Shown here: positions 48,380 to 61,400 of the stretch, piece by piece
Layout of the letters: every line of letters begins with the position of its first letter
Position numbering within the stretch: position 1 is the first letter of the stretch
Assembly: GCF_029227915.1 (NCBI RefSeq)
Contig: NC_079882.1
Location: 6,882,001-6,946,000 of the forward strand
Source: Hydractinia symbiolongicarpus
Lineage: Eukaryota; Cnidaria; Hydrozoa; Anthoathecata; Hydractiniidae
Length of the DNA: 64,000 bases
Reading direction: 5' to 3'
Translations under genes and position numbers: made by a program
Notes under the pieces: model-generated
The model's input: only the letters and a program-made list of their open reading frames with translations
What the model was told of the DNA's origin: nothing
The model's database searches: none

Positions 48380-48942
48380 TTACACCAATGTGTGCATATG
48401 TATAATAGAGTTTGAATCAGCCCGTCTTAACGTGGTGTATCTTACCAGTTGTGGTTTATCTGGTATCTGGAATAGATATTTATCAAGGCTGTTTTTAAAA
48501 AGGTCCAGTGTACAACCAGCCATATTACGGATGGATTTGGGGAGAATGTTAAAGAGCTTTATTCCATGGATAGGTAAACTGAACGGATAGGGACTTCCTC
48601 AAATGACGTTCGGTATCTCTGTTTGCAGAGAGCGCAATCTTCTGGTAAAAGGTTTTGAATTCTGCAAATGATAAGATGAATGAGGTCTGGCTTGGTTACA
48701 TGGCTGCAGTCTGGAATATTGAAAAATATAGCAGTTTCCAATAAAATGGATTTGTTCAAAAATTCTCTACTTAGTTGCTGACAGGATTTTCCGTATTGAT
48801 AATTCCTCAAGCAAAATTCTACGTCTTGAGAGTTTGTGCGGAGACAGAGTTCAGCCACCAAATCCTCTATTTCATCTTGAGTTCTATTGGGTTCTGGAGT
48901 GCTTGAATCAGTTTTCATGGTTGCATTTTCCAACATTTTCAA
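48380..48942 (-). pseudogene. Non-LTR retrotransposon relic: ORF1-like segment joined to ORF2 C-terminus
   Basis: On the minus strand, an open segment of 127 codons (48559-48942) contains DLIHLIICRIQNLLPEDCAL and a CALC pair that may start a zinc finger. It ends soon after. A second frame then reads GIKLFNILPKSIRN, LDLFKNSLDKYLFQIPD and YTTLRRADSNSI to a stop at 48380. That order is the usual extreme C-terminus of CR1/L2/Jockey-type reverse-transcriptase polyproteins. The overlap and frame change at about 48575 suggest an internal deletion that fused the two parts. The ORF1-like assignment is tentative; the C-terminal match is good. Confidence 0.6.
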
Positions 48943-49207
48943 ACAAGCAGAAATTCCACGTACCTGTTCGGCTGCACATAAAAATTATCCAAATTAGTAT
49001 GTGCAGCCAGTCCTTGGTATTCAACTGATAGTATTTCCCTGATCAGTTCCAACTTGCTTGTGCTACTCACTTGATCACTTGCACTGTAGCTTTGACTATG
49101 TTGTACTTTCCACTGAAAGATAGAAGGCAGTGCCCCACTGCTGCTCTAAGGCCACTAATGGGGGATTACCTCGTAGAACTTAAACTCAGGGACCTAGAAT
49201 TAGTTTG

Positions 49208-49290
49208 AGTTTTTTATCTGTCATGTATCTGTGTATGTATCTGTGTATGTGTATGTATCATGTATCTGTCATGTACATGTATACCTCTGT
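49208..49290 (+). repeat. TGTATC/TGTATG simple-repeat stretch
   Basis: An imperfect run of TGTATCTG, TGTATG and CATGTATC units lies about 150 bases upstream of the PDS5 start codon. It is expected to vary in length between individuals. No function is implied. Confidence 0.7.
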
Positions 49291-49435
49291 CTGTGGTGTA
49301 AAGAGGATAGGCAAATCTGTGACTTTTTCTATGGGCCAACGACTAGTTATATAGAAATGCTTTAGTCTTAAGTGAAACATAAATCATTTTGTGTTATAAA
49401 TTTATTTCCTTTAAACATAGAAATAAGAATGAGAA

Positions 49436-52400
49436 ATGGATGAATCACCTAGTAAAAAACGACGAAAAGCAAAATTTAAGGAAATAACCACCACTCTTTC
49501 GAAGGAAGAATTAATCAGAAGCTTGAAGGTAAACATATATTTTTGGACAGTGTGTGAATTCTAACCTAGCAAGGTCATGATATACTGTGCTACACTTGAT
49601 AGTGGTCATAAGCCGAATCTCCACTGGATGATCTTCGCGACAATTTTTGTGACGAAAAGCAGAAACCAATTAAACTTTTCGTCATGACGAAAATATCAAT
49701 CAATCAAATTTGAGTGTTTATGACGATCGACGTAAAAATCATCCCGTGGAGATTCGCCCATAGGGTTGTTGAATTATTTACCTCTCATAATGTATCCAAA
49801 GTTTGTGTGGTCCTTATGTTAACATGCCCAACCGCTAAAGTGGCTCTAAATCAGCTTTTTCAACCTCATTTTCATTGTAGATCAACAAAAGTTTGCCCGT
49901 CTTCTTCCACCAAACGTCTGCACTTTCGTGCTGACTTTTAGTATTTTGGATTCATAGGGCTGCAGCTGGTTTTTACTTGCATAGTTTTTTTTAGAAAATA
50001 ACAAAACAAAACTTGTCAGCTAATACATTTCTGTAATCTTTTCTATGCAACAATGTTTTTTCAGACTGCAGCTCAAGAGCTGACAAATGTTGAGCAAGGA
50101 GACAGCACTTCTGAATTCGACCAGTTTACTGCTTCACTAGCTACATCCTACATTTTCAAGCACAGGGATAAAGATGTTAAATCCTATGCTGCATGTTGCC
50201 TTGCAGATTTACTCAGAATATATGCACCAGAACCTCCGTTCAATGAAAACCAATTAAAGGTACGCTCCTTTTGTTTTTATCGAAACATAACATTGCCATT
50301 GTTTAAATAAAAATTTCAGACTACTAGCAGGAACATACTTTTCTTCCCCCTCTAGGTGCTATGATATTCATTTGTCTTTTACTTGAAAGTGTGACACCTA
50401 CATTTTTTAATTAAAAACATCTTTGATTGACAGAACATATTTCGTTTGATGTTACAACAACTCAAAGGATTGGAAAATGTACAGGGTCCATCATACAAGC
50501 GACATTTTTATCTTCTTGAGGTATTTTACTCTACTTTTCCAGCGTGTTTTTTTTAAATTTGATATCCTTTATTAGAAATGTTTATATATTTTCATCATTC
50601 TAGAGTTTAGCTTTGGTTAAAACATTTAATGTTTGTATGGAGTTGGAGGCCCACGACATAATTATTGACTTGTTCAAGTTATTTTTCTCTGTTGTCAGGT
50701 ATGATAAATCTTTTTAACACTAATGTTTCTAAAATTTATTTTTGAGAGCAACTCAATACCAACATAGTGTTCAAATAATTTGATGCCTAATTTGTACTTA
50801 TTTTTTATTTTGTTTATCTTTTATCCAATAATCTTAATATATAATATAGAAAGTTTAATAAATAATGTTTTAGCGAGCATCACAACATAAGAGTAAAGAA
50901 TTTTATGTTGGATGTGATGTGTCCTTTGATTCAAGAAGGAGATGCCCTCCCTCAAGAGATCTTAGATGCCATCCTTTTGCACCTTATTGAGCCTAGAAAG
51001 GTGAGGACTACCCTAATTTTCCAGTAGTAATATGATAATCATTTAGTTAAGTCATTAAGGGTTATGCTCCAGATTGACAAAAAAGTGAATTTGAAAGTTT
51101 AAAATTAACAGTAAAGTAAATTCAGTTTACGTTTTGTTATCTATATGGACATTCTTATGATTAAATATATACACATACCTAATATGGTACAGTGACTAGA
51201 ATTTATTTTTAGTTGCAAGTGGTTAAATTTCTTCTTCTCACTTTTTAGAGCAAATATAAAGAAGCATACAAACTGGCTTGTGATCTTCTCGACAGATGCT
51301 CTGCATCAATTGAACCATACGTACAGTTGGTGTGTATTTAAGTGTTTCTTTTTTACCTACAGACCAGAAATAAAGTAATTCCTGGCTTCCAGAATTGGGT
51401 ATTCTCTGTTGCCAAGAAAAATAAATTTTAAAGATGATTTGAAAAACATGAAAAAAGGACTAGGAATCTTAGAGATTTTTTCCTTAGAAAAACCTAATTT
51501 TCCAAGACAATATAAGATAATGAGATGTTGACTAGGTAAACAAGTTATTGAAATCAAAAAAATCAGAATTAATATTTAAAATTTATCTCACCTATTATTT
51601 CTTGAATGATCTATTATCAAACAAATGCCATATTATTATGTATGGCAGTTGGTAGGAACATTAGGTTCAGTGTAGTGCTATTTGTTATTTTCAGATTGGC
51701 TGCTTATTAAAAAGCAGCACCAGTAAGGTGTTTAATCCTAGTTAGAAACTCTGTCTGGACAGAACCATTCAAACAAAATTTCTTTTATTTATGTTTATAT
51801 TTTATGTAGTTCTTCAACAACACAATGGTGCTTGGTGCAAGTGTGGAGTCTGATCTTGGAGAACATATGTATGATCTTGTGTATGAACTTTACAAAGTAA
51901 ACAAAAGTGTTTTACTATCAGTATTACCACAACTAGAATTCAAACTAAAGGTATGTTAAAGTTATTCAATATAGTTTTCTTGTTCTTGTTTGGTGGGTTT
52001 CCAATTAATTCATAGGTCAACATGAATATTATAATTCAGATCTTTTATAAATTTTAGAAATACCAGCAGGTTCTTGTGAAATCTAAATGAAGAAATATTT
52101 TTATCTCATTATTTTGCTATTTTATTTTTATTTTTCTATCACTAGGGTAATGAGGAGAGTGAGCGTCTACAAGCAGTCAAGTTATTGGGTAGAATGTTTG
52201 CGAATGAGAACTCTTCTCTTGCAGAAAGTAACAAGGCATTGTGGAACTGTTATCTTGGAAGGTTTGTCAAATTGCAAGTTGATAGTTTCATGTTGCGTTT
52301 AAAATTTAAGTAAAAAAAAATTTAGTGTAAAACAAAAAAATATACATTCCTTTTAAAAGTTTCCTTATTGAAAATGTGTATCAAGGAGTCTGAAAAATTA

Positions 52401-55400
52401 AAAAAACCTGCATCATTCTCTAAAGATCTTGTATGCCTTAATGTAGTAATGCAGTAAGGCTCTGCTTCTTAGTGAATATTTACAAGAAGGTGTTAACATT
52501 TGGAGATGGTACTAAATTATTACAATATTCAATTGCCATTATATTTAGAATCTAACTAAAATAAGTCATTTTCTTAGGTTTTTGGATATTTCCTATGATG
52601 TCCGAGTAGAATGTATTCGAATGGCAAAACAATTTTTGTTGTCTTCGTCAACACATTTGAGATCTGATGTCACAGGTTAGTAAGATTCCCCTGTCAATTT
52701 ATTTTTCTTTTAGGATCATTAATTATGTCATCACCATTAAGTTGCATTGAGTAAAGTTGAAGTTTATTATTCTTCAGGCTTTCACAGAAAAATATGATGT
52801 GTACGAATTAGGTGTATGAATTATTAGTGTGTTGCTTAACTTCTTAGGAGATGTAAAATTTTAGGAGTGCTATTTTAAGACTGTGTGCACTTTAATGTTT
52901 TCCATGTCTTGTTGGCAAACTGTCTTGTAACCTAGCAACAGTAATGTGCTTAATATGTGTTGTACAAATTGCAGCCCACAAAGGAACAGATTTTCTAGAA
53001 GTGATCAAAATGCTTTTTGTCTCTTACTTTGCAAGGCTAATTATGGCATGGCTACATCTCTAATGCAACAGTTATTTACAGTTAACTGTCTCTTATTTGA
53101 ATATCATGGAAAAATTGAAATTGAAATTAAAAAATTATTGAATTTTTTAATTCAATTAATTTTCTAATTTGATGGAAGGAATTTTAATGGTGACTTTAAA
53201 TGTGTATGAATTATGCTGAAATTTAAATTACAGAGATTCAAATCAGAGACAACTGTAATCTTAAATTAAATTAATTTAGATCAACTTTATGATCGATTTC
53301 ATGACCCAGATGAGAAAGTTCGATTGGAAACAGTCATCACAGTATGTGACACAGCTGTGGATAACTTTGACTGTGTCAGTGACAAGGTAAAAAATAATTA
53401 CTCAAATTTAAGGGCGTGAAGGATGAAACACCAATACCCATGTCGAAAATACTGTTGTTTCCTAAACTGCTAAATAAAAGCATATAAAAGTATATATCTT
53501 CTAAAAGCCAGATAAATCTCCTGTCGAATGGTGTTATTTTTGGCATAAAACAAACTTGGAAGATGTAAAAATTATCAAATACCTTTATCGAGAGGTACAG
53601 GCATTACATAAAAACCAAAACATTTAAATCTACTCCACTTTAGTACTAAAATGGTGTCTCTGTTTTTCTTTTAAGGTCTACTTTCGAATTTATATTTAAA
53701 AGTTGCTTTTTGTGCTTATTCATTGTACTTTTTACTGTTAAACCTAAAATGTAGAGGTTTATCAAGCAAAAATTGTTTTTAAGATATCGAGATTTTAACT
53801 TCGTAAAAATTAAAATTTATTAAAAAGGACAGAGAAAAAAATATTTGTTATTTTATATTTTTTTCCCTTTTTTATCTTTTTCCTGTTTAAAATGTTAAAA
53901 ATTTATATTTTTATGTAAAATACTTATTCTACGAGTTATAATCTTTCCAAAGATGACAAATCAAAAAATTGTCAAAAATAATGATTTGTGTGTTATGTAT
54001 CCTTAAAATTAGGTTATAAAATTTTTTTCTATTATTTTTCAGCTTATTGAAGGTGTTCAAGAAAGAATGAGAGATAAAAAGGTATTTAAGTTATCTATGG
54101 ATAACAATAACTAGCCATAACTAGCCATTTTCAAAAAGAACTTCCTGTTTTTAAGTAAATGACAATTTAATTGTGCAAAGCTAACATCCTGCTTAGCAGT
54201 GCACATGATTTTATCAACAGTTGCAAGAGCTGTGAGTCACTGCACCATGCTGCAAAAGATTATATGGATAGCATCCAAAAATGTTAAATTCAACTTGATA
54301 CTACAAATGTTGACATAATGTTTGTTGCACACATAATAAAGTTCTAGCATGACCATTGCATTTTATGTTAGTGCTCAGTGTTCTTGGATAGGTATAGGGT
54401 TTCAGGACTTTAACCTGTGCAATGAAGAATGTCAGATAATCTAGTCTACACTAGATTTAAAATAATTTTTACTTGTGTTTCTTTTTAGTGGGTTATTCGT
54501 AAAGAGGCAATCACTTGTATTGGAAAGCTGTATAAGAAGATATTTGCCAGGTAAGTCTTTGTGTCAACGTTTTGGTTAATTTTTTCAAAAAATCTTTTTT
54601 TTACAAGCTATATACTTAGAATTTCAATTAAACTCAAATGAGATAAAACTGAAAAATCGACTAAAAACAATATTTAAATTTTTTTAAATTTGTAGTATGA
54701 TCATAAAATAATTGGAAAAGATGTTTTTTTTGAATAAAAAGATGCTGTAGACGTATGATATACATAAACAACCTCGGAAATAAAGTTTACAAAAAGCTGT
54801 CTATTAAATTGTGATTTCTGTTACGAAGTTAGACACGACATATTTTGATATTCAAATAGGCAATAATATTTGTTGTGGACTACCCAGTTATTTTTCGAAA
54901 TTGATTTGTGAGATCTTCTTGAACAGAAAATTCCTTAAAATTTCAATTTTCGTTGGGTCAGTCTGGGGTAAACTGACTGACAGAAAGAAGAAAGCGAGAA
55001 CGAAATTCTTTTCGTAGCGAAAAGAATTTCGTTCTCGTAATTATTTATATATGGCAGAGCGTCTTCGTTTCTCTCTTACGTATTGTTGTGGAAATTTTAT
55101 TTTTCGCAGACTACTTTTCAGGCATTCGGGGAGACCTTAATTCTGCCTATATTCACTTTTGAAAACTTTGGTGGAAACACCTTGACTTTACCAGTTTGTT
55201 AAATAAAGCTTGTGAACACTAATCTTGCACAACGATGAAACATCCACAATACAACCAATTCTACAATTTCTGCTAACAAAAAATACAGCGTATCTTTCAT
55301 GGTTGAAAGTCGCGCAATTAAAACGTTTATGAGCTTAAACGGCTTTTAGGTGACAAAAAATCAAAATTTTGATGTCACCATCATACTTTTTTTGTTACAT

Positions 55401-58400
55401 TTGGCAAGTTTCGTCTATAATAGTTTTAATTTTTGGACCAATTTTGGCCTAAAATGACATTTAGATTTTAAATTATGATGTCACTATTATGTTCAGCATA
55501 CTTTTTTTGTTAACTGTGCCAAATTTTGTCGAAAACAAATACCAATTTTGGCCTGAAACGTCATTTAGATGATTTCCAAGTACTTAGAGAGTTTAGGTAC
55601 GAATTTTAAATCTATGACGTTGCAATTGATTATTTCGGACATAGTTAAGAGTTAGTAAAAAGAAAAAAAAAGTAAAAATAGTTACCAAGATGAGATTCGA
55701 ACACACGACTACTCCCGTGTCGGTGCTTAGAGAGGCAAATATTTCCATTCTTGTAGGACACATTTGCGTTTTAATACAAGCTCACGAGCTTGTAATAAGC
55801 TACTACGGCGTATGCATCAAACAATGACAAACATTTTGGGAAAGAAAAAAAAATGTATTGAAAATTTTTGAATATGAGTTTCGGCACAATCCAAATACAT
55901 TTGTGTATGTGCAGTGATTTGCCTACTCCTGCATGAGTCTTTAAATACAATATACATATAACTAAAAACAACGATTTTTAGCAGTGAGACAAAATCAATT
56001 CTAATTGTGCAAAATCACAATTTTTTAATATAAGAAACCTGAAACAAGAATTGTGGGTCTGATTTGTCAGGTACTGCACGTTACAAGGTTTTTTGGCTCC
56101 TAATGTAGTTAAAGTTATAAATTTTGTTACAGTTGCTATAAATAATTTTTGATTTAGTGGTAACAGGAACAGCATGGCTAGAATGTCCTGTACACCATCC
56201 AAAGTTTTGCATTTATACCAAAATACAATGGAAGACAGGTGAGGCATTTTGAAGATTATCTTTTCATGAAAATGTACTTTAAACATATGCAATATGTCAG
56301 TTTGTTTAGCAATCGATTTTTATGTGTATTTCCTGTTACTCAAAAGTTGTAAAAGCCATGAAAATATACCCAGGCGTTTTTTCTTAAAAAAACTTTTCTT
56401 TTATCATTTTTATGCAGATTATGTATAGAGCGTGTCCTTCATGGATGTTTCGTGCCAGTTTCATTGAATATGGAAGATCGGATGAAAAGACTGTTTGATG
56501 TTTACAACTCCTTAGATGAAGTAGCGACTAAGTATGTTTTAAAATGTCACTTGTTTTATTATTAGTTATTCCAGTTATTAATGGTTGGTAGGAAAGCAGA
56601 ACATATTAATGCTTATAGCGATGTGAAATTGTTATTCTTTTTGTTTAGAATCCTTGATGGAATGTTGAAATACAGAGCAAAGTAATTAATTTTTACAACT
56701 TGATAAAACAAAGAATGTTGCTAATGTTTTTGCATTTGAATATTAATTTTTTCAGAGTCGGTCGTGATTTTTGTGCACTTCTTGAAAGCCACCAAAATGA
56801 TGAGGTTTGGTATCTCTATTGTGTCATTTTTAAAAAAAATTCTCCCCGGATTGCAATTTAATTAGTATTACAAGTATTCCCAACATTTTAGCTAACTGAA
56901 AAAGAGAAAGAAAAAATGTTATACCGAAGAACTGTGGCTGTTGCAAGTAAGTGTTGTATGACCAGATCATTTTGCATTCTGGGCTAAATGATAATCACCT
57001 TGTTTATTTTTTGAAAGCTTAATTTAAATTTATTTTAAGAAATTGTAATAATGTACAAAAAAAATGAGATTTTGCTAAATTTAATTAATCTGCCATCTTG
57101 TGGTGCTTGCATATTAATCTTTTTATTCATCATCCCACGTAAAGAACAGGATAACTTAATGGTAGTTTCTGATCTAGAAAAATGAAACAGTCTGTTTCTA
57201 TCAGTTCTTCATTTTTCACAATGAATTATTATCTATACCACATAACACAAGGAATTACATGTTTTAGCAATGGCATTTTTCTTGTTCCACACTTTGTTGA
57301 TAATAGAAAAAATACTTGCTAATAACTTGCTAAGCATTAATGTTGTTTTTTGTTATTAAAAACAGACTTGTGTTTTTTAAAGAATTTTGTTGTTTACTTG
57401 TTAGATTAACCTGATTCAAGCTTAACTTTCCTAAATTTCAGACTGCCCATTTACCCAGATGTCCCTAATCTGAGCCTCAGTAGTGTTTAAAATATTAATT
57501 TTATCTTTTTATAGGAAATTTACCTGAACCATACAAGACACAAGAACATTTAAAAAAATTAATGCTGCTGTGTTCTGACAAAAAAATTTACCAACTCCTT
57601 ATAACGTGTACAGATACGAAAGAAGAATGTCCAAAAATTATAAAAGCAGTTACAGAGTTAATTAAAAAACTGACTTCAAAAAATCCAATCTTGGATACTG
57701 TAAAATCATTGCTTGACAGAGCATGCCCTATGTTAATTGATTCACCAAGTTTCGTGATATTGTTAAAACATATAAAGAAATATATTGATCTGTTGGGTGA
57801 TGATGATGACGATGATAACGATGATGAACATGAATTGATGATGAAAGGAAAAGCGGGTTTAAAATTAATACAGGTAATTAATCAATTACATTTACTGTTC
57901 CACATCATAAACATGAAAGTAAGTTATTTAAAAAATTAAAAGAAAAGATAAAAATGTGACTAGTATATGTATGAAACATAATGCCTTAAGTATTGGTGTC
58001 CACAACCGAAAAGATTTTGCTGTTTTATTGTATAACAAAATGGTACATAAGGATAGTTAAAACTGCTTAAATTTAGGGATAAAAAGAAAGTTTCAAACTT
58101 CAGCAAAGTATTTGTTTTATACTTCATCGACCCATTTTTCATTGTTTATTCAACAATACTAACTTCTGTTACACAAAAGAAAGTATTATTCAATGTGTTT
58201 TTATATAGTGTGATAACATATAGTGTGAACCAAGAATATTATTTCCTCCTATAATCTTGTAAAAAGTTTTAGTGTTTTCTCCGAAAGTTAAACCCCAAAA
58301 CCTAAAATCTCCTAAAATTATAACATTTTAAATCTGTGGACAGGCTTTATTTAATCTCTTATAATAATACGAAGAGTATGCCTGTTTGTCTGTGACAGGC

Positions 58401-61400
58401 GAAATGAATGTATTCTTTTTTATACAAAACTATTTTAGATTCTTGCAAATGTACAACCGACTGTATTTCAAAGTAAAGCATGCTATGAAATTCTTTTGTT
58501 GTTTATAAAACACGACGACAAGGAAATTGGTAAGATGATTTTTATTTTGTAGCTACTTGGCTTGAACCTGGATTGAATTAAAAGTAAAAGCTTGTAAAAC
58601 AATAAACATAAAATTAGTTTAAAAAAAACAAAGTGTACCATGGTTGTAATATCTCTGGCTGTGTATGCTATAATGGTGTTAGTCTTTCTCAAGATGTCTT
58701 TTATCTTTTGTTTTAGTTGAGTTTACATTAAAAGCTCTTGAGCCTGTTATATCAGAATTGGAAGATGTTGATAAAAATTTATGCAGGTATTTCAAAGAAT
58801 TTCAAACAGATGTGATGTGGTCTTATCAAGTGTACAGATAGCAAATAAATTGTAATGAAAAGGGGAGAAAGAATTCTACACAAAATCCTCTTCATTTTTT
58901 AAGACTTTTTTGTATATATATTTCAGACACCATCTTTTTCTCATATTTTTCAAAACCTTAGATAATAACTCCACTCAGTAGTGCTAATTCAAACTTAAAA
59001 ATCACAAAGAAATTATCACCATCAAATTTTAACAATTCCTGACATTAAACAAAAGAGCTGCACAAAAGCACTTCAATGACTTGTTGTTGTTGTTTTTTCA
59101 GTTGTTACCAACCTGTACTTAGTAAACTGGCAACCCATGGTTCTTTTCACCAAGCTAAATATGCGTTACGCTGCCTTAACCAAATGTTGAATGATTCAAC
59201 ACTAGTCTTTGAACGGATATTTAAGGTTAGATTTTATGCTGCTGTATTTTTTCAATTCTTATTTGATTCTCACTCTGCATTAAACTCTATTTGTGATGAT
59301 GGTAGTATTAAAAAAGTAACATGCTATTTTATTTACGTAGAATTTGTTGCAAAACTTGAATTTTGATGGTACGTCGTTGAAACTAAGATCAACCATTGCT
59401 GCAATGAGTGAAATAGCAAAGTTAGCACCAAATATTTTTGAATCAAAGCATAAGATTATCATAAAAGATTTTGTTGTTAAAGAACTTCTTATAACTGATA
59501 GGGTAAGTTCGATTGGACATTCCTTTGGTGTACATTCATGTCTAAAGAATCTTGATCAACTCTACTTGGAATATGCCATAAGATTATCGTTTACTCCATC
59601 TTCAATATAAAGTTTCCTATATAGCTAAAGGTTACAATTTATGATTGTGTAATTATACTGGTAAAATTGACTAACTTGATGTTGGAGCATCCTTGGTGTT
59701 AGATCATTAAGATATTAAACATGGTTGTAGAGTCATTTAGTAAGTTATTGGTTTTACCATTTTACAGGAGGATTCAAGTAATTCTGAGGAAAGCGAAGAT
59801 GAGTGGTGTCGTGACTCTGATGTTTCTGATGACACTTTAGTAAAGGTAAAAACAAGTTATTGATTTTGTTTCTACATATGTTTTTTGAAAAAAGATCCCA
59901 TCTAGAGAGCTTCCCATGTCTGATTTTTTTGCAATTTTAGTTAGTTCTGAGGCCTTCTTAGCACTTAGACGGCAGACCACGTAGATCTATGGTCAAAAAT
60001 GCCCCCTCCCCTCCCCCCATGGTTGGACAGCAATACCTCATAAGGATTTGATTGTTGTAAAAAGCACTTTGCATGTTTTAGAATAAGAATGAATGGGACT
60101 ATCAAACGTATAAAACCTGAATCATCTAGGTCTTTTCCTTTGTCATTAATTACAACTTAAATTTCGGGAAGGTAAATTTTTGACCGAAAAATGTCTTAGG
60201 GTCAATTAAAACTTAACTAAGGCAACTATAAAAATAAGTGAGTCCTGAAAATTATATCAAATATGTTACTGTAGAATGGCTTTGGTCTCAATTTTGCTTT
60301 TGTCAGCCCAATATGTTGGTGTGCGAAGCGCACAAAAGTTACCAAAATTTTAATTTAAAGAAAAGACAGTTAGCCACGAGCATAAAAATGCATTTGTTTT
60401 TTTTTAGATTGAAGGTATAAAATTATTAACTCACTGGCTACTGGGTTTACAGAGCGATGAAAAAGAACGTGCGAAAGCAGTATTTCGACTTTTTGAGACT
60501 TTGTTAAGTCACGACGGAGATTTAAGTGGAAATGGAAAAATTAGGTATTAAATTATATCAAAGTAATTCTTCTTGCTGGTTTGTTGTTTGTATTACGTTT
60601 TGTTTATTTTGTAGTGTTGTTGATATGTATATATTTTTTGTGATGGAATTTTGCATGTATGTTATTTCATCAAAGAAAGTATTTTCCTGTATTATTTTTT
60701 TCAGTACACAGAGTAGATCTCGGCTTCGTTTGGCAGCAAGTTTAGCAATGTTAAAACTAGTACAGAATGTGAATTTCGTTGACGTCATAACTTTGGAACA
60801 ATATCAACAACTTGCTCTAGTTATGCAAGTAAGTTGTTCAGTGTGTCTTTTACACAACCCTAATATCGATATTGTCAAAGTATTTTTTGTCTGTATACTA
60901 TCCTCTAACATTTTTTGTATAGATAAATCTGTATGAAGACCTTTATACAGAAGTATATAGTAAAAACTCATCTCGTGAAGGATGCCAAACGTATAGGGGA
61001 ATGCCCAATTGCAAAACCTGAATAGTTGAAATGTTAGTAATCATGTTGCACTCACTAAGATTTTTTGGGGAACGCCGTAACAAAATGTTATGTTTTTCGA
61101 TAAAATACTTTGCAAATGTGCAGGGACTATTTCTAATTAAAGGAAACAAATTTTGCGTTGATATAAAGTTTGCTACTGTCAATGAAGCAGATTGTGTTTA
61201 GAGCACAAAAAATATTTCTTAATTAAAAAAGAAATTCTTCCTCCATGTATCCCTCTTTCCTGATTTTGTTACTTGTAAGCAAGTACAAACGTTTCTCCGA
61301 AGAGGAATTTCTACGTAATATCAACGCTACAAAAACATTTTACCTTAAGCCTCCAGTGTTTCAAATTATTTTCAGTGCTTGACCATTTCCTATCTGTTGT

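Larger units (their letters stand above)
41126..49435. other. Intergenic region between divergent ISWI and PDS5 genes
   Basis: The two flanking genes point away from each other. The ISWI-proximal part carries E2F-like sites. Further along are a hairpin (42277-42323), an AAGATGGCGGC motif at 43360-43370, an RT fragment (43918-44013), two SINE copies and a non-LTR relic (48380-48942) ending about 500 bases before PDS5. I see no other conserved gene. A G run lies at 45059-45071 and GCTAGCTA clusters at 45650-45715. Confidence 0.55.
54551..56166. other. Largest PDS5 intron, with hairpin and internal repeats
   Basis: This 1.6 kb intron splits the HEAT-repeat region. It holds a 20-bp perfect hairpin (54995-55037), two imperfect copies of a roughly 130-bp unit (about 55350-55580) and a tRNA-like box B fragment (about 55690-55735). 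No exon-like conserved sequence is missing from the protein here, so it is a true intron with an inserted repeat. Confidence 0.55.
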
